Assembly: GCA_902606525.1 (NCBI GenBank)
Contig: CACLGW010000010.1
Coordinates: 1-38,525, forward strand
Source: an uncultured Bacteroidota bacterium
GTDB taxonomy: Bacteria; Bacteroidota; Bacteroidia; Flavobacteriales; Flavobacteriaceae
DNA: 38,525 bases
Direction: 5' to 3'
Part shown: positions 16,532-23,868 of the stretch, piece by piece
How positions within the stretch are numbered: position 1 is the first letter of the stretch
Layout: each line of letters begins with the position of its first letter
Position numbers and translations under genes: made by a program
Notes under the pieces: model-generated
Seen by the model: the letters and a program-made list of their open reading frames with translations, nothing else
Database searches by the model: none
Told to the model about the DNA's origin: nothing

Positions 16532-17842
16532 TTGAAAACATTAAACTCAATACCTACCAAAAAAATTGAACGCGCCACCAAACTCTTATCTACTGGCCTT
16601 AAAATTGGCGGAAATTACATTCGATATTACAGTGAAAAGCTGATAAATAGAGAGGACAATAAAAATAAATTAGACCAGAATAATGCAAAAGATATTTATG
16701 ATGGTCTTAAAATATTAAAGGGAAGCCCTTTAAAAATTGTTCAAATGCTGAGCATGGAGAAAAACTTACTTCCGCAGGCATATGTTGAACAATTTGGCTT
16801 AGCTCAATTTTCAGTACCACCTCTATCAGGGTCTTTGGTAAAAAAAATATTTCGTAAATATTTGGGAGAGGACCCTGAAATTATTTTTGATTCATTTTCA
16901 TACAAATCCAAAAATGCTGCAAGTATCGGTCAAGTTCATAAGGCAAAAAAAGGTGGAAAAGAGTTTGCTATAAAAATTCAATATCCTGGTGTTTCAAATA
17001 GTATAAGTTCAGATCTAGCAATAGTAAAACCTCTAGCACTAAAAATGTTTAATTTGAAATTAAGAGATAGTGAACATTACTTCAATGAAGTTGAAGAAAA
17101 ATTATTAGAAGAAACAGACTATTTACTAGAACTAAAAAATAGTCAATTTATTTCAGATGCAGCAAAGAAAATACCTCAATTGATTTTTCCTAAATATTAC
17201 TCTAAAATGACAACTTCAAGAATCTTAACTATGGATTGGATCAGTGGTGTTCATCTTTCAGAATTTGTCTTAAAGGAGCACTCCCAAGGTGTTCGAGACA
17301 AACTAGGTCAAACACTATGGGATTTCTATATGTTTCAAATTCATGGATTAAAAAAAGTTCAGGCTGATCCACATCCAGGCAATTTTCTTGTAAATAACAA
17401 TAACGAACTTATTGCTATTGACTTCGGTTGTGTGAAAAAAATTCCAAATGAATTTTATATTCCTTACTTTAAATTATCTAAAAAGGAAAACTTAGATAAT
17501 GAGGTAATTTTTGTTGATTTGCTAAATGAACTTGAAATTCTTCTTCCCTCTGATACTAATCAACAAAAAACCTATTTTAAAAAACTCTTTTATAAAATGA
17601 TGTGTTTATTTACACTTCCTTTTCATAACAAATCTTTTGATTTTCAGAATGAAAAATTTTGGCAAAATATCACCAACCTCTCAAAAATACTATCAAATGA
17701 TGAGCAACTTCGCAAAATGAATGGAAACAGAGGTTCAAAACATTTTATTTACATGAATCGAACTTTTTTTGGGTTATATCACCTACTACACGATTTAAGA
17801 GCCAATATTCAGACAGAAAATTTTAAAAGATACTTAAATTAA
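16532..17842 (+). CDS. ABC1/AarF/UbiB family atypical kinase
   Basis: The start is TTG at 16532, directly after the TetR stop; the next in-frame Met lies inside the conserved domain. The 436-residue product has the ABC1 hallmarks in order: LKGSPLKIVQMLSMEKNLLP (62-81, corresponding to the KxGQ region, here K-I-V-Q), NAASIGQVHKA (128-138, the alanine-rich loop), the ATP-binding lysine in FAIKIQYPG (K148), EETDYLLEL, ADPHPGNFLV (catalytic loop) and AIDFGCVKKIP (DFG). ABC1 proteins are atypical kinases or ATPases linked to quinone biosynthesis and lipid handling. This subfamily, encoded with TetR, is not UbiB itself. No transmembrane helices at the C-terminus are evident. Confidence 0.85.
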   Translation: MKTLNSIPTKKIERATKLLSTGLKIGGNYIRYYSEKLINREDNKNKLDQNNAKDIYDGLKILKGSPLKIVQMLSMEKNLLPQAYVEQFGLAQFSVPPLSGSLVKKIFRKYLGEDPEIIFDSFSYKSKNAASIGQVHKAKKGGKEFAIKIQYPGVSNSISSDLAIVKPLALKMFNLKLRDSEHYFNEVEEKLLEETDYLLELKNSQFISDAAKKIPQLIFPKYYSKMTTSRILTMDWISGVHLSEFVLKEHSQGVRDKLGQTLWDFYMFQIHGLKKVQADPHPGNFLVNNNNELIAIDFGCVKKIPNEFYIPYFKLSKKENLDNEVIFVDLLNELEILLPSDTNQQKTYFKKLFYKMMCLFTLPFHNKSFDFQNEKFWQNITNLSKILSNDEQLRKMNGNRGSKHFIYMNRTFFGLYHLLHDLRANIQTENFKRYLN

Positions 17843-17914
17843 TTTTTTTTAGATTTTGAGTATTGTAATCGATTAAATAAGAAATCTATTGAGACTTTTT
17901 TGTAATTTTAATAA

Positions 17915-18307
17915 ATGAAAAAAACTTTTTTAATATTATTTTTTCTTGGTTTTAATTTTTTACTAGCTAACAAAAATACTACTGAGAATCATTCAATGAA
18001 TGTAACTGCTGAAAGCAGAAATAATTATGTCTTATCTGGAACTGATAACAATGGAACTGTCAAAGGGAGTGATCCAGAATTAATCTTTAAAATAGGGTCT
18101 AAAGTAGACTTTATTATTGATTCACCTGGTCATCCTTTTCTTCTAAAATTAAAAGCTGGCATTGGCAAAAAAAATAAGATTGAAGGGATAAAAAATAATG
18201 GCACCACAAAAGGTGTAATTACCTGGAAACCCTTAAAACCAGGTATTTATTATTACCAATGTGCAAAGCATAAAAATATGGTTGGAGTAATTAAAATAAT
18301 TGAATGA
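17915..18307 (+). CDS. Secreted plastocyanin-like (type-1 copper) protein
   Basis: A signal peptide (about residues 1-19, ending LLAN) precedes a single cupredoxin domain. The type-1 copper ligands are all visible: His73 in SPGHPF, Cys116 and His119 in YYYQCAKHKNM, and Met122. The C-x2-H-x2-M spacing is typical of short plastocyanin/azurin-like loops. The domain is clearly paralogous to the C-terminus of the lipoprotein at 9517 (shared NVTA, LSGTD-NNG, GSDPELIF, GIKNNG). It probably carries electrons in the periplasm. The stop overlaps the ATG of the M20 peptidase gene by 4 bases (ATGA), so the two are translated together. Confidence 0.82.
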   Translation: MKKTFLILFFLGFNFLLANKNTTENHSMNVTAESRNNYVLSGTDNNGTVKGSDPELIFKIGSKVDFIIDSPGHPFLLKLKAGIGKKNKIEGIKNNGTTKGVITWKPLKPGIYYYQCAKHKNMVGVIKIIE

Positions 18308-19803
18308 AAAAAATTATAATTTGTATTTTAATCTCAAGTTTCGGGTTTAGCCAATCTTCTCAAGAGTTAGATGTTTGGGCAAAGGATGCTACAATCAAAT
18401 CATTTGAAATGTTTCGAGAAATCTTAAGTATTCCAAATGATGCAAATCAATTGGATGATATTGAATTAAATGTCAGATGGTGTGAAGAAAAATTTATCGA
18501 TAGAGGTTTTATTACTAAAAGAATAAAAACTCCAAAAGCTCCATTATTGCTAGCAGAGAAAGTATTTTCCAAAGCCAATGAAACTGTATTAATTTACTTA
18601 CAAATTGACGGTCAACCTGTCGATCCATCTAGATGGTTTCAAGAAAATCCGTATGAACCAGTTTTAAAAAAACAAAATACTCAGGGACATTGGGAAATTA
18701 TAGACTGGAATAATATAATAAACTACGAGGACGACTGGCGAATTTTTGCTCGATCTACAAGTGATGCAAAAGGTCCAGTTGTCATGTTTTTAAATGCAAT
18801 GGATATTTTAGAAGAAAAAAAATTGTTTCCTAATTTTAATATAAAGGTTATAATGGATTTTGAAGAAGAGTTAGGATCTCCCAACTTACCAAATGCAGTA
18901 AATTCAAACAGGAGAATATTGTCTGCTGATCATTTAATTATCTTTGACGGTCCGAAGCACAGATCAGGAAAACCCACTTTAACTTTTGGTGCAAGAGGAA
19001 TTTCGACAATAAAATTAACAATTCACGGGCCATTGACAGCTCAACACAGTGGGCATTTTGGAAACTATGTACCTAATCCAGCTTTGAGAATGGCTAAGCT
19101 ACTTTCATCTATGAAGGATGACGAAGGAGTAGTGACAATACCTGGTTTCTACGATGGGATTTCAATTGATTCAAAGACAAAACAAATATTAGATAGATTC
19201 CCTCACGATCAAGAAGAGTTTATGAAAACCTTGCAAATTGGTGAACTTGACAAAGTAGGAGATAATTATCAGGAATCAATCCAGTTCCCATCACTAAATA
19301 TACGAGGTATGCAGTCTGGTTGGATAGATGAAAAAGTTAGAACAATAATACCGGCCTGGGCTAGAGCTGAAATTGACATCCGCTTAGTTCTGGAGTCTGA
19401 CCCTGTACGTTTAATAAATCTTGTTAAAAAACATATTGAAAAAAATGGATATCTTGTTGTTGATAGAGAGCCCACAGCAGAAGAACGTATTGGAAATCCT
19501 AAAGTAGCTACTTTTACACATAAAATTTCATATCAATCTTTTAGAACAGATTTGGAAACAAAAGTTGGAAAATGGCTACGTAGGGCTATTATAAAAGGCT
19601 TCAAAACAGATCCAATTAGAATTAGAATGAGCGGGGGTTCAATACCTATATCACCCTTTGTAAATACTTTAGATATTCCTGCTGTGACTGTACCAACTGT
19701 TAACCGAGATAATAATCAACATAGTCCAAATGAAAACATAAGGCTAGGAGACTATCGAAATGGAATCAAGACAATTTTAGCAATACTAACTGAACCTCTA
19801 TAG
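18304..19803 (+). CDS. Secreted M20 family metallopeptidase-like protein
   Basis: The 499-residue protein has a signal peptide cleaved near FGFSQ and the two-domain layout of M20 peptidases. The catalytic parts are YLQIDGQPVDPSRW (98-111), ARSTSDAKGP (149-158, metal-bridging Asp154), MDFEEELGSP (184-193, catalytic and ligand Glu), IFDGP (213-217, Asp ligand), and the C-terminal GGSIPISPF with QHSPNEN (His ligand). The first ligand, normally His in H-x-D, is Gln100 here, so the metal site is altered or this belongs to a Gln-bearing subfamily. The lid domain starts near GARGISTIKLTIHG. It is encoded with the cupredoxin by a 4-base overlap, but a functional link is not obvious. The substrate is probably a dipeptide or N-acyl amino acid. 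Confidence 0.78.
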   Translation: MKKIIICILISSFGFSQSSQELDVWAKDATIKSFEMFREILSIPNDANQLDDIELNVRWCEEKFIDRGFITKRIKTPKAPLLLAEKVFSKANETVLIYLQIDGQPVDPSRWFQENPYEPVLKKQNTQGHWEIIDWNNIINYEDDWRIFARSTSDAKGPVVMFLNAMDILEEKKLFPNFNIKVIMDFEEELGSPNLPNAVNSNRRILSADHLIIFDGPKHRSGKPTLTFGARGISTIKLTIHGPLTAQHSGHFGNYVPNPALRMAKLLSSMKDDEGVVTIPGFYDGISIDSKTKQILDRFPHDQEEFMKTLQIGELDKVGDNYQESIQFPSLNIRGMQSGWIDEKVRTIIPAWARAEIDIRLVLESDPVRLINLVKKHIEKNGYLVVDREPTAEERIGNPKVATFTHKISYQSFRTDLETKVGKWLRRAIIKGFKTDPIRIRMSGGSIPISPFVNTLDIPAVTVPTVNRDNNQHSPNENIRLGDYRNGIKTILAILTEPL

Positions 19804-19854
19804 AGTTTTTAACATTTTATACCATTTGGAAACCACTTCTAACAAAAGTTTTTT

Positions 19855-19889
19855 TGTAGATTGGTTCACTAATCATAAATCAAATTAAA
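19855..19889 (+). promoter_or_regulatory. Conserved 5' leader of secreted paralogue 3
   Basis: CTAATCATAAATCAAATTAAA directly before the ATG matches the leader core with one changed base and one inserted base. TTTTTTTGTAGATT upstream matches the promoter-proximal part of the leaders at 12432 and 24243. GATT and AATC flank a short loop here as well. Confidence 0.5.
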
Positions 19890-20561
19890 ATGAAAAAAAT
19901 AATATATCTAATTTTATTTACTCTGACAACTACTATATCTGCTCAAAGCATTAGAGTTTATAATTTAAATGTTGCCCCTGAAAATGCATCATCTGTTGCA
20001 GATTTATTTAAGGAATATCATGAAAATGGTAAAAGAAAATCTGGAAATGTAATTCTCCAAAGGGTTCGTTTCCAAAATCATGTTACTCATCGAGTAATAA
20101 TAACAGGCGATCCAAATAATTGGGGCAGTGCCATAGACAGATCTGAATCAGATTGGAAAGCATATTATAGGGGTACAAGGACATTTAGAAGACCATCTGA
20201 AGGTTCTTATACAGCCAGATCTGCATATTGGAAAAATGGTAATAGAGAAAAATATCATGTAGGCCAACAGTGGCTTATTAGAGTTGAAGATCCAGTTAAA
20301 TATGCTGCAGCATGGGTTAAATTTGCTAAAGCAATTGAGTCTATGATTGGTGATCGAATGATGGGATTAGGATCTATTTCAATGGGAGATTTAGATGGTG
20401 CAACTCATTATACAGTATTTTACGGTGAAAGCATGAATGATTTAGAAATTACGCTTAACAAAATAAGAAATTCCAAGGCATATGAAGAGTTTTCTAAAGC
20501 TAGAGGCCAAAACGAAATAATAAAATCTTTTGCTGTAGAGGATCTTTTATCATATAATTGA
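19890..20561 (+). CDS. Secreted paralogue 3: duplicated alpha/beta-barrel-like protein
   Basis: The 223-residue protein has a signal peptide (MKKIIYLILFTLTTTISAQ). The first unit starts with strand SIRVYNLNVAPEN, helix SVADLFKEYHENG and strand VILQRVRFQ. The second starts VGQQWLIRVEDP, then helix YAAAWVKFAKAIESM, then MMGLGSISMGD and DGATHYTVFYGE, shared closely with the protein at 13842. The middle (EGSYTARSAYWKNGNREKYH) is rich in Tyr, Arg and Lys. It looks like two fused ferredoxin-like alpha/beta units, exported. No catalytic motif or cofactor site is visible and no experimentally known homologue comes to mind. Confidence 0.6.
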   Translation: MKKIIYLILFTLTTTISAQSIRVYNLNVAPENASSVADLFKEYHENGKRKSGNVILQRVRFQNHVTHRVIITGDPNNWGSAIDRSESDWKAYYRGTRTFRRPSEGSYTARSAYWKNGNREKYHVGQQWLIRVEDPVKYAAAWVKFAKAIESMIGDRMMGLGSISMGDLDGATHYTVFYGESMNDLEITLNKIRNSKAYEEFSKARGQNEIIKSFAVEDLLSYN

Positions 20562-20586
20562 TTTAGAATTTCCTTTTCTAATACAC

Positions 20587-20613
20587 CCCCATGTTGGACT
20601 CTGGGGTTTTTTT
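20587..20613 (+). terminator. Terminator after secreted paralogue 3
   Basis: CCCCA pairs with TGGGG across a 10-base loop, followed by seven T. It lies 25 bases after the stop at 20561 and ends just before the DUF423 gene start. Confidence 0.65.
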
Positions 20614-20624
20614 AATTTTATATT

Positions 20625-20999
20625 GTGAAAAAAGCTGTTTTTTTTGGAGCACTGTTTGGATTATTATCTGTCATTATTGGTGCTTTCAACAGCCACGCTT
20701 TAAAAAAATTGCTTCCAGAAATAGCTGTAGAATCAATTGATGTTGCCCTCAAGTATATGATGTATCATGGACTTGCATTATTAATCTTGTCTATTTTACC
20801 ATTAAAAGAAAAAAAATATGTAATTAATCTTTTTATTTATGGGACTATACTTTTTTCTTTTAGTATTTTACTATTATCGTTCCAGTCAATGATCAACTTT
20901 AATGTTAGTTGGTTAGGTCCTATAACTCCAATAGGTGGTTTTTTATTAATTATTGGCTGGATTTACCTTATGTATAAATTTACAAGGGGAAAAGAATAG
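20625..20999 (+). CDS. DUF423 family membrane protein
   Basis: The 124-residue protein starts with GTG at 20625 and is almost entirely hydrophobic, with four predicted membrane helices. It has the family features FFGALFGLLSVIIGAFNSHA near the N-terminus, ALKYMMYHGLALLIL in the middle and WLGPITPIGGFLLIIGW near the C-terminus, and a normal family length. DUF423 proteins (YgdD/YwdK type) are inner-membrane proteins of unknown function. TATATTG lies directly before the GTG and may be a -7 box giving a leaderless transcript. Confidence 0.85.
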   Translation: MKKAVFFGALFGLLSVIIGAFNSHALKKLLPEIAVESIDVALKYMMYHGLALLILSILPLKEKKYVINLFIYGTILFSFSILLLSFQSMINFNVSWLGPITPIGGFLLIIGWIYLMYKFTRGKE

Positions 21000-21050
21000 A
21001 TGTTGAGATTATTTTAAAGTAGTTAGCTACCATTCTAAAATGATAATCCC

Positions 21051-21068
21051 ATAATCATAAATTAAAAA
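21051..21068 (+). other. Orphan copy of the paralogue leader
   Basis: ATAATCATAAATTAAAAA matches the leader core seen before the secreted paralogues, but no start codon or reading frame follows it. The real leader of the gene at 21127 lies 37 bases further on. It is either a partial duplication or a relic of a lost gene. Confidence 0.3.
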
Positions 21069-21090
21069 CTTCTGATTAGGAACTTTTTGT

Positions 21091-21126
21091 AATTTAGATT
21101 CATATTAACCATAAATTAATTTAAAA
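21091..21126 (+). promoter_or_regulatory. Conserved 5' leader of secreted paralogue 4
   Basis: TTAACCATAAATTAATTTAAAA directly before the ATG is the most diverged copy of the leader core. CTTTTTGTAATTTAGATT upstream keeps the TTTTTGTA and AGATT elements. Confidence 0.45.
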
Positions 21127-21924
21127 ATGAAAAAACTAATTACAACTGTATTTATATTATTTATTTCTTTTTCGTATTCACAAGACTATTTTTATCATGA
21201 CTACAGGGTGATTCCGCAAAGTGATTTACAACATCATATAACTATTGAAAAGAATTTTTGGAGCAAAGTTGCTCAGCTTTTAATAAAAGAAGGTAAACTC
21301 AACGGTTGGGCCATGCTTCAAAGGGAAGGTGGATCTTCAAATGAACCCAACATTTATTTTTATATAGGTATTGGTGATAAGAAAAACCTTGATAATTTAA
21401 TGGATAATTATGCAGATGCTCAATCAAGGGTTCTACAACAAATGGGGCCAGATACTTCAGAATTAGCTAAAATAGCTATTACAGTGGAGCCTACAAGTGT
21501 TTTTAATGCTACAATGCAAAGAACTAATAGCACAATTGCAAAGAATAGTTCAAAATTTAATTATGTGAAGATTAATTATGCGAAAGTAAAGGGAGAAGTA
21601 AATCAATTCTCTAGTATGCAAAAGTCTATATGGGGAAACTTTATAAAAAAGGAAATGGATAAAGGAAATGGCAGTCAAGTAATGTGGACTACAGCCAGAA
21701 AAGTTTCTCCGAATGGGAATGGATATAATTGGAATTATATGACAATTGATGGATATTTAAGCAGTTCTGATTTAATTGCACCCTCTTGGAATCCCAACAC
21801 AAAATTTCCTAAAGGATTAGATGAAATAAATTCGATGATGGAAGGTGGTACTTTTTATAAACAAGTTGTTTGGAAAATTTTAATGTCAGTTGATAATGAA
21901 GGGAATTTACACATCCATGATTAA
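21127..21924 (+). CDS. Secreted paralogue 4: duplicated alpha/beta-barrel-like protein
   Basis: The 265-residue protein has a signal peptide (MKKLITTVFILFISFSYSQ). The two units can be matched: helix HITIEKNFWSKVAQLLIKEG with strand GWAMLQR (60-66), and helix FSSMQKSIWGNFIKKEMDKG with strand VMWTTAR (185-191). The W in the helix and the G-x-x-x-W-A strand motif match the proteins at 12432 and 24243. Strands YFYIGIGD and NWNYMTIDGY fit the third strand of each unit. The C-terminus ends NEGNLHIHD, an extension not seen in the others. Function is unknown. It has its own leader and terminator. Confidence 0.6.
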   Translation: MKKLITTVFILFISFSYSQDYFYHDYRVIPQSDLQHHITIEKNFWSKVAQLLIKEGKLNGWAMLQREGGSSNEPNIYFYIGIGDKKNLDNLMDNYADAQSRVLQQMGPDTSELAKIAITVEPTSVFNATMQRTNSTIAKNSSKFNYVKINYAKVKGEVNQFSSMQKSIWGNFIKKEMDKGNGSQVMWTTARKVSPNGNGYNWNYMTIDGYLSSSDLIAPSWNPNTKFPKGLDEINSMMEGGTFYKQVVWKILMSVDNEGNLHIHD

Positions 21925-21947
21925 TAAATAAAATTTTAGTCACTGAA

Positions 21948-21981
21948 AACCCCCTTCTTCTGTGAAAGGGGGTTATTTTTT
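21948..21981 (+). terminator. Terminator shared by paralogue 4 and the converging methyltransferase
   Basis: AACCCCCTT pairs with AAGGGGGTT across a 9-base loop, followed by ATTTTTT. The 3' arm overlaps the original stop codon of the minus-strand methyltransferase frame (21973-21975). The preceding ACTGAAAA gives a short T run on the minus strand. Confidence 0.85.
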
Positions 21982-22070
21982 CATAAAAATCATACAATGC
22001 TGCCAAGGAAGATTCTCTATATTTTCTCTGAATTTAAAACCAGCGGCCTCCATTTCTTTTACAGCCTGTT
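21973..22070 (-). pseudogene. Detached C-terminus of the exported methyltransferase
   Basis: After the frame of the methyltransferase at 22691 stops at 22059, a frame shifted by one base continues with QAVKEMEAAGFKFRENIENL and ends PWQHCMIFMKK before a TAA at 21973. This is a typical C-terminal helix-strand finish of class I methyltransferases. The break lies at a run of four T (plus strand, 22069-22072); one additional T would restore MTEKQAVKEMEAAGF. It is a true single-base loss or a homopolymer sequencing error. Confidence 0.7.
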
Positions 22071-22691
22071 TTCAGTCATCTTGTGTATCTTTTTAATAGG
22101 AACTTTTAAGTCTTCACCTTTATATTCAATTAAGAATAACTCTCCATCAGGCTTTAAGGCTTTTTTAATTGAAGCCATCATCTCAATCGGAAAACTAAAC
22201 TCATGATATACGTCAACCATTAAAATTTTGTCAACTGAATTTTTAGGTAAATGAATACTCTTTTCAGTTCCAAGGATTGTTTCAATATTTTTGGTTTTAA
22301 TGATCTTTTTGGTCTTTTCAATCTCACTTAACATTTCAACCTGAATATCTACCGCATACACCATACCGTTTTTGACTAAAGGCGCCATTCTGAATGCATG
22401 ATAACCAGAACCAGCTCCAATATCTGCAATAGTGTCATCAGGATTAATTGACATATTTTGAATCAGTTTTGAAACATTTTCTTCTTTTTCTCGATCTGAC
22501 CTTTCTAGCCAATTAATTCCTTGAAATCCCATTACATATGCTATTTCTCTTCCCATATACCACTTACCTATTCCATTGATATCTCCTCTTTTAAAAATGT
22601 ATTTTTTATCAGTACTCAAGTTTTGACCTGTACTAATATTGGATGTTAATAGAGAAAATAATATTAGTAGTAAAAGATTAAACTTTATCAT
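22059..22691 (-). CDS. Exported class I SAM-dependent methyltransferase (C-terminus frameshifted)
   Basis: The 210-residue product has a signal peptide (MIKFNLLLLILFSLLTSNIS, cleavage near STGQ), unusual for a SAM-dependent enzyme but known in Bacteroidota and Planctomycetes families. The SAM motif I is TIADIGAGSGYHAFRMAP. Motif II follows as VYAVDIQVEML, then ILMVDVYHEF and LKPDGELFLIEYKGED. A conserved WLERSDREKEENVSKLI segment precedes the fold, as in that exported family. The last about 30 residues are in another frame (21973-22070) because of a single-base shift, so the enzyme is intact up to strand 5 or 6 but lacks its final strand if the shift is real. The substrate is unknown. Confidence 0.75.
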   Translation of the reverse strand: MIKFNLLLLILFSLLTSNISTGQNLSTDKKYIFKRGDINGIGKWYMGREIAYVMGFQGINWLERSDREKEENVSKLIQNMSINPDDTIADIGAGSGYHAFRMAPLVKNGMVYAVDIQVEMLSEIEKTKKIIKTKNIETILGTEKSIHLPKNSVDKILMVDVYHEFSFPIEMMASIKKALKPDGELFLIEYKGEDLKVPIKKIHKMTENRL

Positions 22692-22761
22692 AAGACTTAA
22701 ATGATTGATATTATGTGATTAAATAAAAATTACACCGACAGAAAAATCGATTGGATAAATT

Positions 22762-23547
22762 CTAAAAAGATTTAAGCAAACCTCCATCAATAGGTATGTT
22801 AGTTCCAGTAATATAGCTTGCTTGCTCTGATGCTAGAAAACAAACTAAGTTAGCATATTCTTCAGGACGACCAATACGTTTTGCAGGAACAGAGTCCTCC
22901 ATTGCAGCACGCACTTCAGTTTCAGGTATTCCCATTTTTTTTGCCTTTTGAGCGTTAAGTTGGGTAATGCGTTCAGTATCAAAATATCCTGTTAATGTAT
23001 TGTTGATGGTAATATTATCCTTAGCAATATCTAGGGATATACTTTTCGCCCAAGTTACCAAGGCTGCTCGTAAACTGTTAGAAAGAGACAAATAATTCAA
23101 TGGCTCTCGAACAGATATAGATGCTACGTTTATTATTCGCCCCCATTTTTCTTTTTGCATGTAGGGTAAAGCAAGACTTGTAGTTAAAACTGCACATTTG
23201 AACAATAAATCAAATGCAGCTTGGTAGTCCTCAATATCTTTTTCTAATGCTCCCCCAGCACTAGGCCCTTGAGTATTATTTATTAATATATCAACAGTAT
23301 TATTTTTAAAATATGTCTCTATTTTTTCTTTAAAATCAGAAAAATCAGAAAAATCTACAACCAAATATTGATGATTTTGACCTGTTTTTGTATTTAATAG
23401 ATTTACAGCCTGTTTTAAAACTATTTCGCTTCTTGCCATTAAAGTGACATTAGCTCCTGAAATTGCAAGTTGTTCAGCTATTGCACGACCAATTCCTTTA
23501 CTACTTCCACCTACCAAAGCATTTTTACCCCTTAAGTCTATATTCAT
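22762..23547 (-). CDS. SDR family oxidoreductase with atypical active site
   Basis: The 261-residue protein has the Rossmann nucleotide motif GGSSKGIG (13-20), the strand-4 motif as NNTQGPSAGG (90-99) instead of NNAG, and the C-terminal IDGG. The catalytic Ser is kept (S143 in NVASIS). The Tyr and Lys of the YxxxK motif are replaced: the aligned residues are S156 and R160 in LSLSNSLRAA. This L-S-N-x-x-R pattern with NNTxGP is a recognisable SDR subgroup often annotated as beta-ketoacyl-ACP reductase-like. Its reaction is therefore uncertain. It starts 3 bases after the cupin stop, in an HTH-cupin-SDR operon. Confidence 0.85.
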   Translation of the reverse strand: MNIDLRGKNALVGGSSKGIGRAIAEQLAISGANVTLMARSEIVLKQAVNLLNTKTGQNHQYLVVDFSDFSDFKEKIETYFKNNTVDILINNTQGPSAGGALEKDIEDYQAAFDLLFKCAVLTTSLALPYMQKEKWGRIINVASISVREPLNYLSLSNSLRAALVTWAKSISLDIAKDNITINNTLTGYFDTERITQLNAQKAKKMGIPETEVRAAMEDSVPAKRIGRPEEYANLVCFLASEQASYITGTNIPIDGGLLKSF

Positions 23548-23550
23548 TAT

Positions 23551-23862
23551 CTATAGGTATTCTTTTCGAACTGGACTAAAAACATCCATTATTTTACATG
23601 GGGTTAATGCCTTACCCTTGTGAGAAATATTAGAATCAATATGAACAAAATCACCAGAATTGTAAATTTGAGTATTTCCGTTGACAGTAAACTCAAATTT
23701 ACCATCAACTATATGCATAATTTGCTCGTGATGATGACTATGTTCAGGAATTACTGATCCCTTTTCAACATCCCAAAACGCCCAAGTAAGTTTTTCTCCA
23801 TGGACCATTTTTCCATGACAACCAGGCATAAACTCCTTACTTTGTATTTTAGCTATATTCAA
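23551..23862 (-). CDS. Small single-domain cupin
   Basis: The 103-residue protein is one cupin barrel. Cupin motif 1 is PEHSHHHEQIMHIVDGKFEF (about 39-58), supplying the His/His/Glu metal ligands, and motif 2 is SGDFVHIDSNISHKG with the later His. Small cupins of this kind are metal-dependent enzymes or sensors. It lies 6 bases after the HTH protein and 3 before the SDR gene, so the three are one transcript. Cupin/SDR pairs are common in flavobacteria, where a role in small-molecule turnover is assumed but unproven. It could also act as the ligand-sensing partner of the HTH protein. Confidence 0.8.
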   Translation of the reverse strand: MNIAKIQSKEFMPGCHGKMVHGEKLTWAFWDVEKGSVIPEHSHHHEQIMHIVDGKFEFTVNGNTQIYNSGDFVHIDSNISHKGKALTPCKIMDVFSPVRKEYL

Positions 23863-23868
23863 AATTAG

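Noticed and set aside
21997-22206. Plus-strand open frame of 69 codons
   Set aside because: It is antisense to the methyltransferase and its detached C-terminus and shows no protein features of its own.
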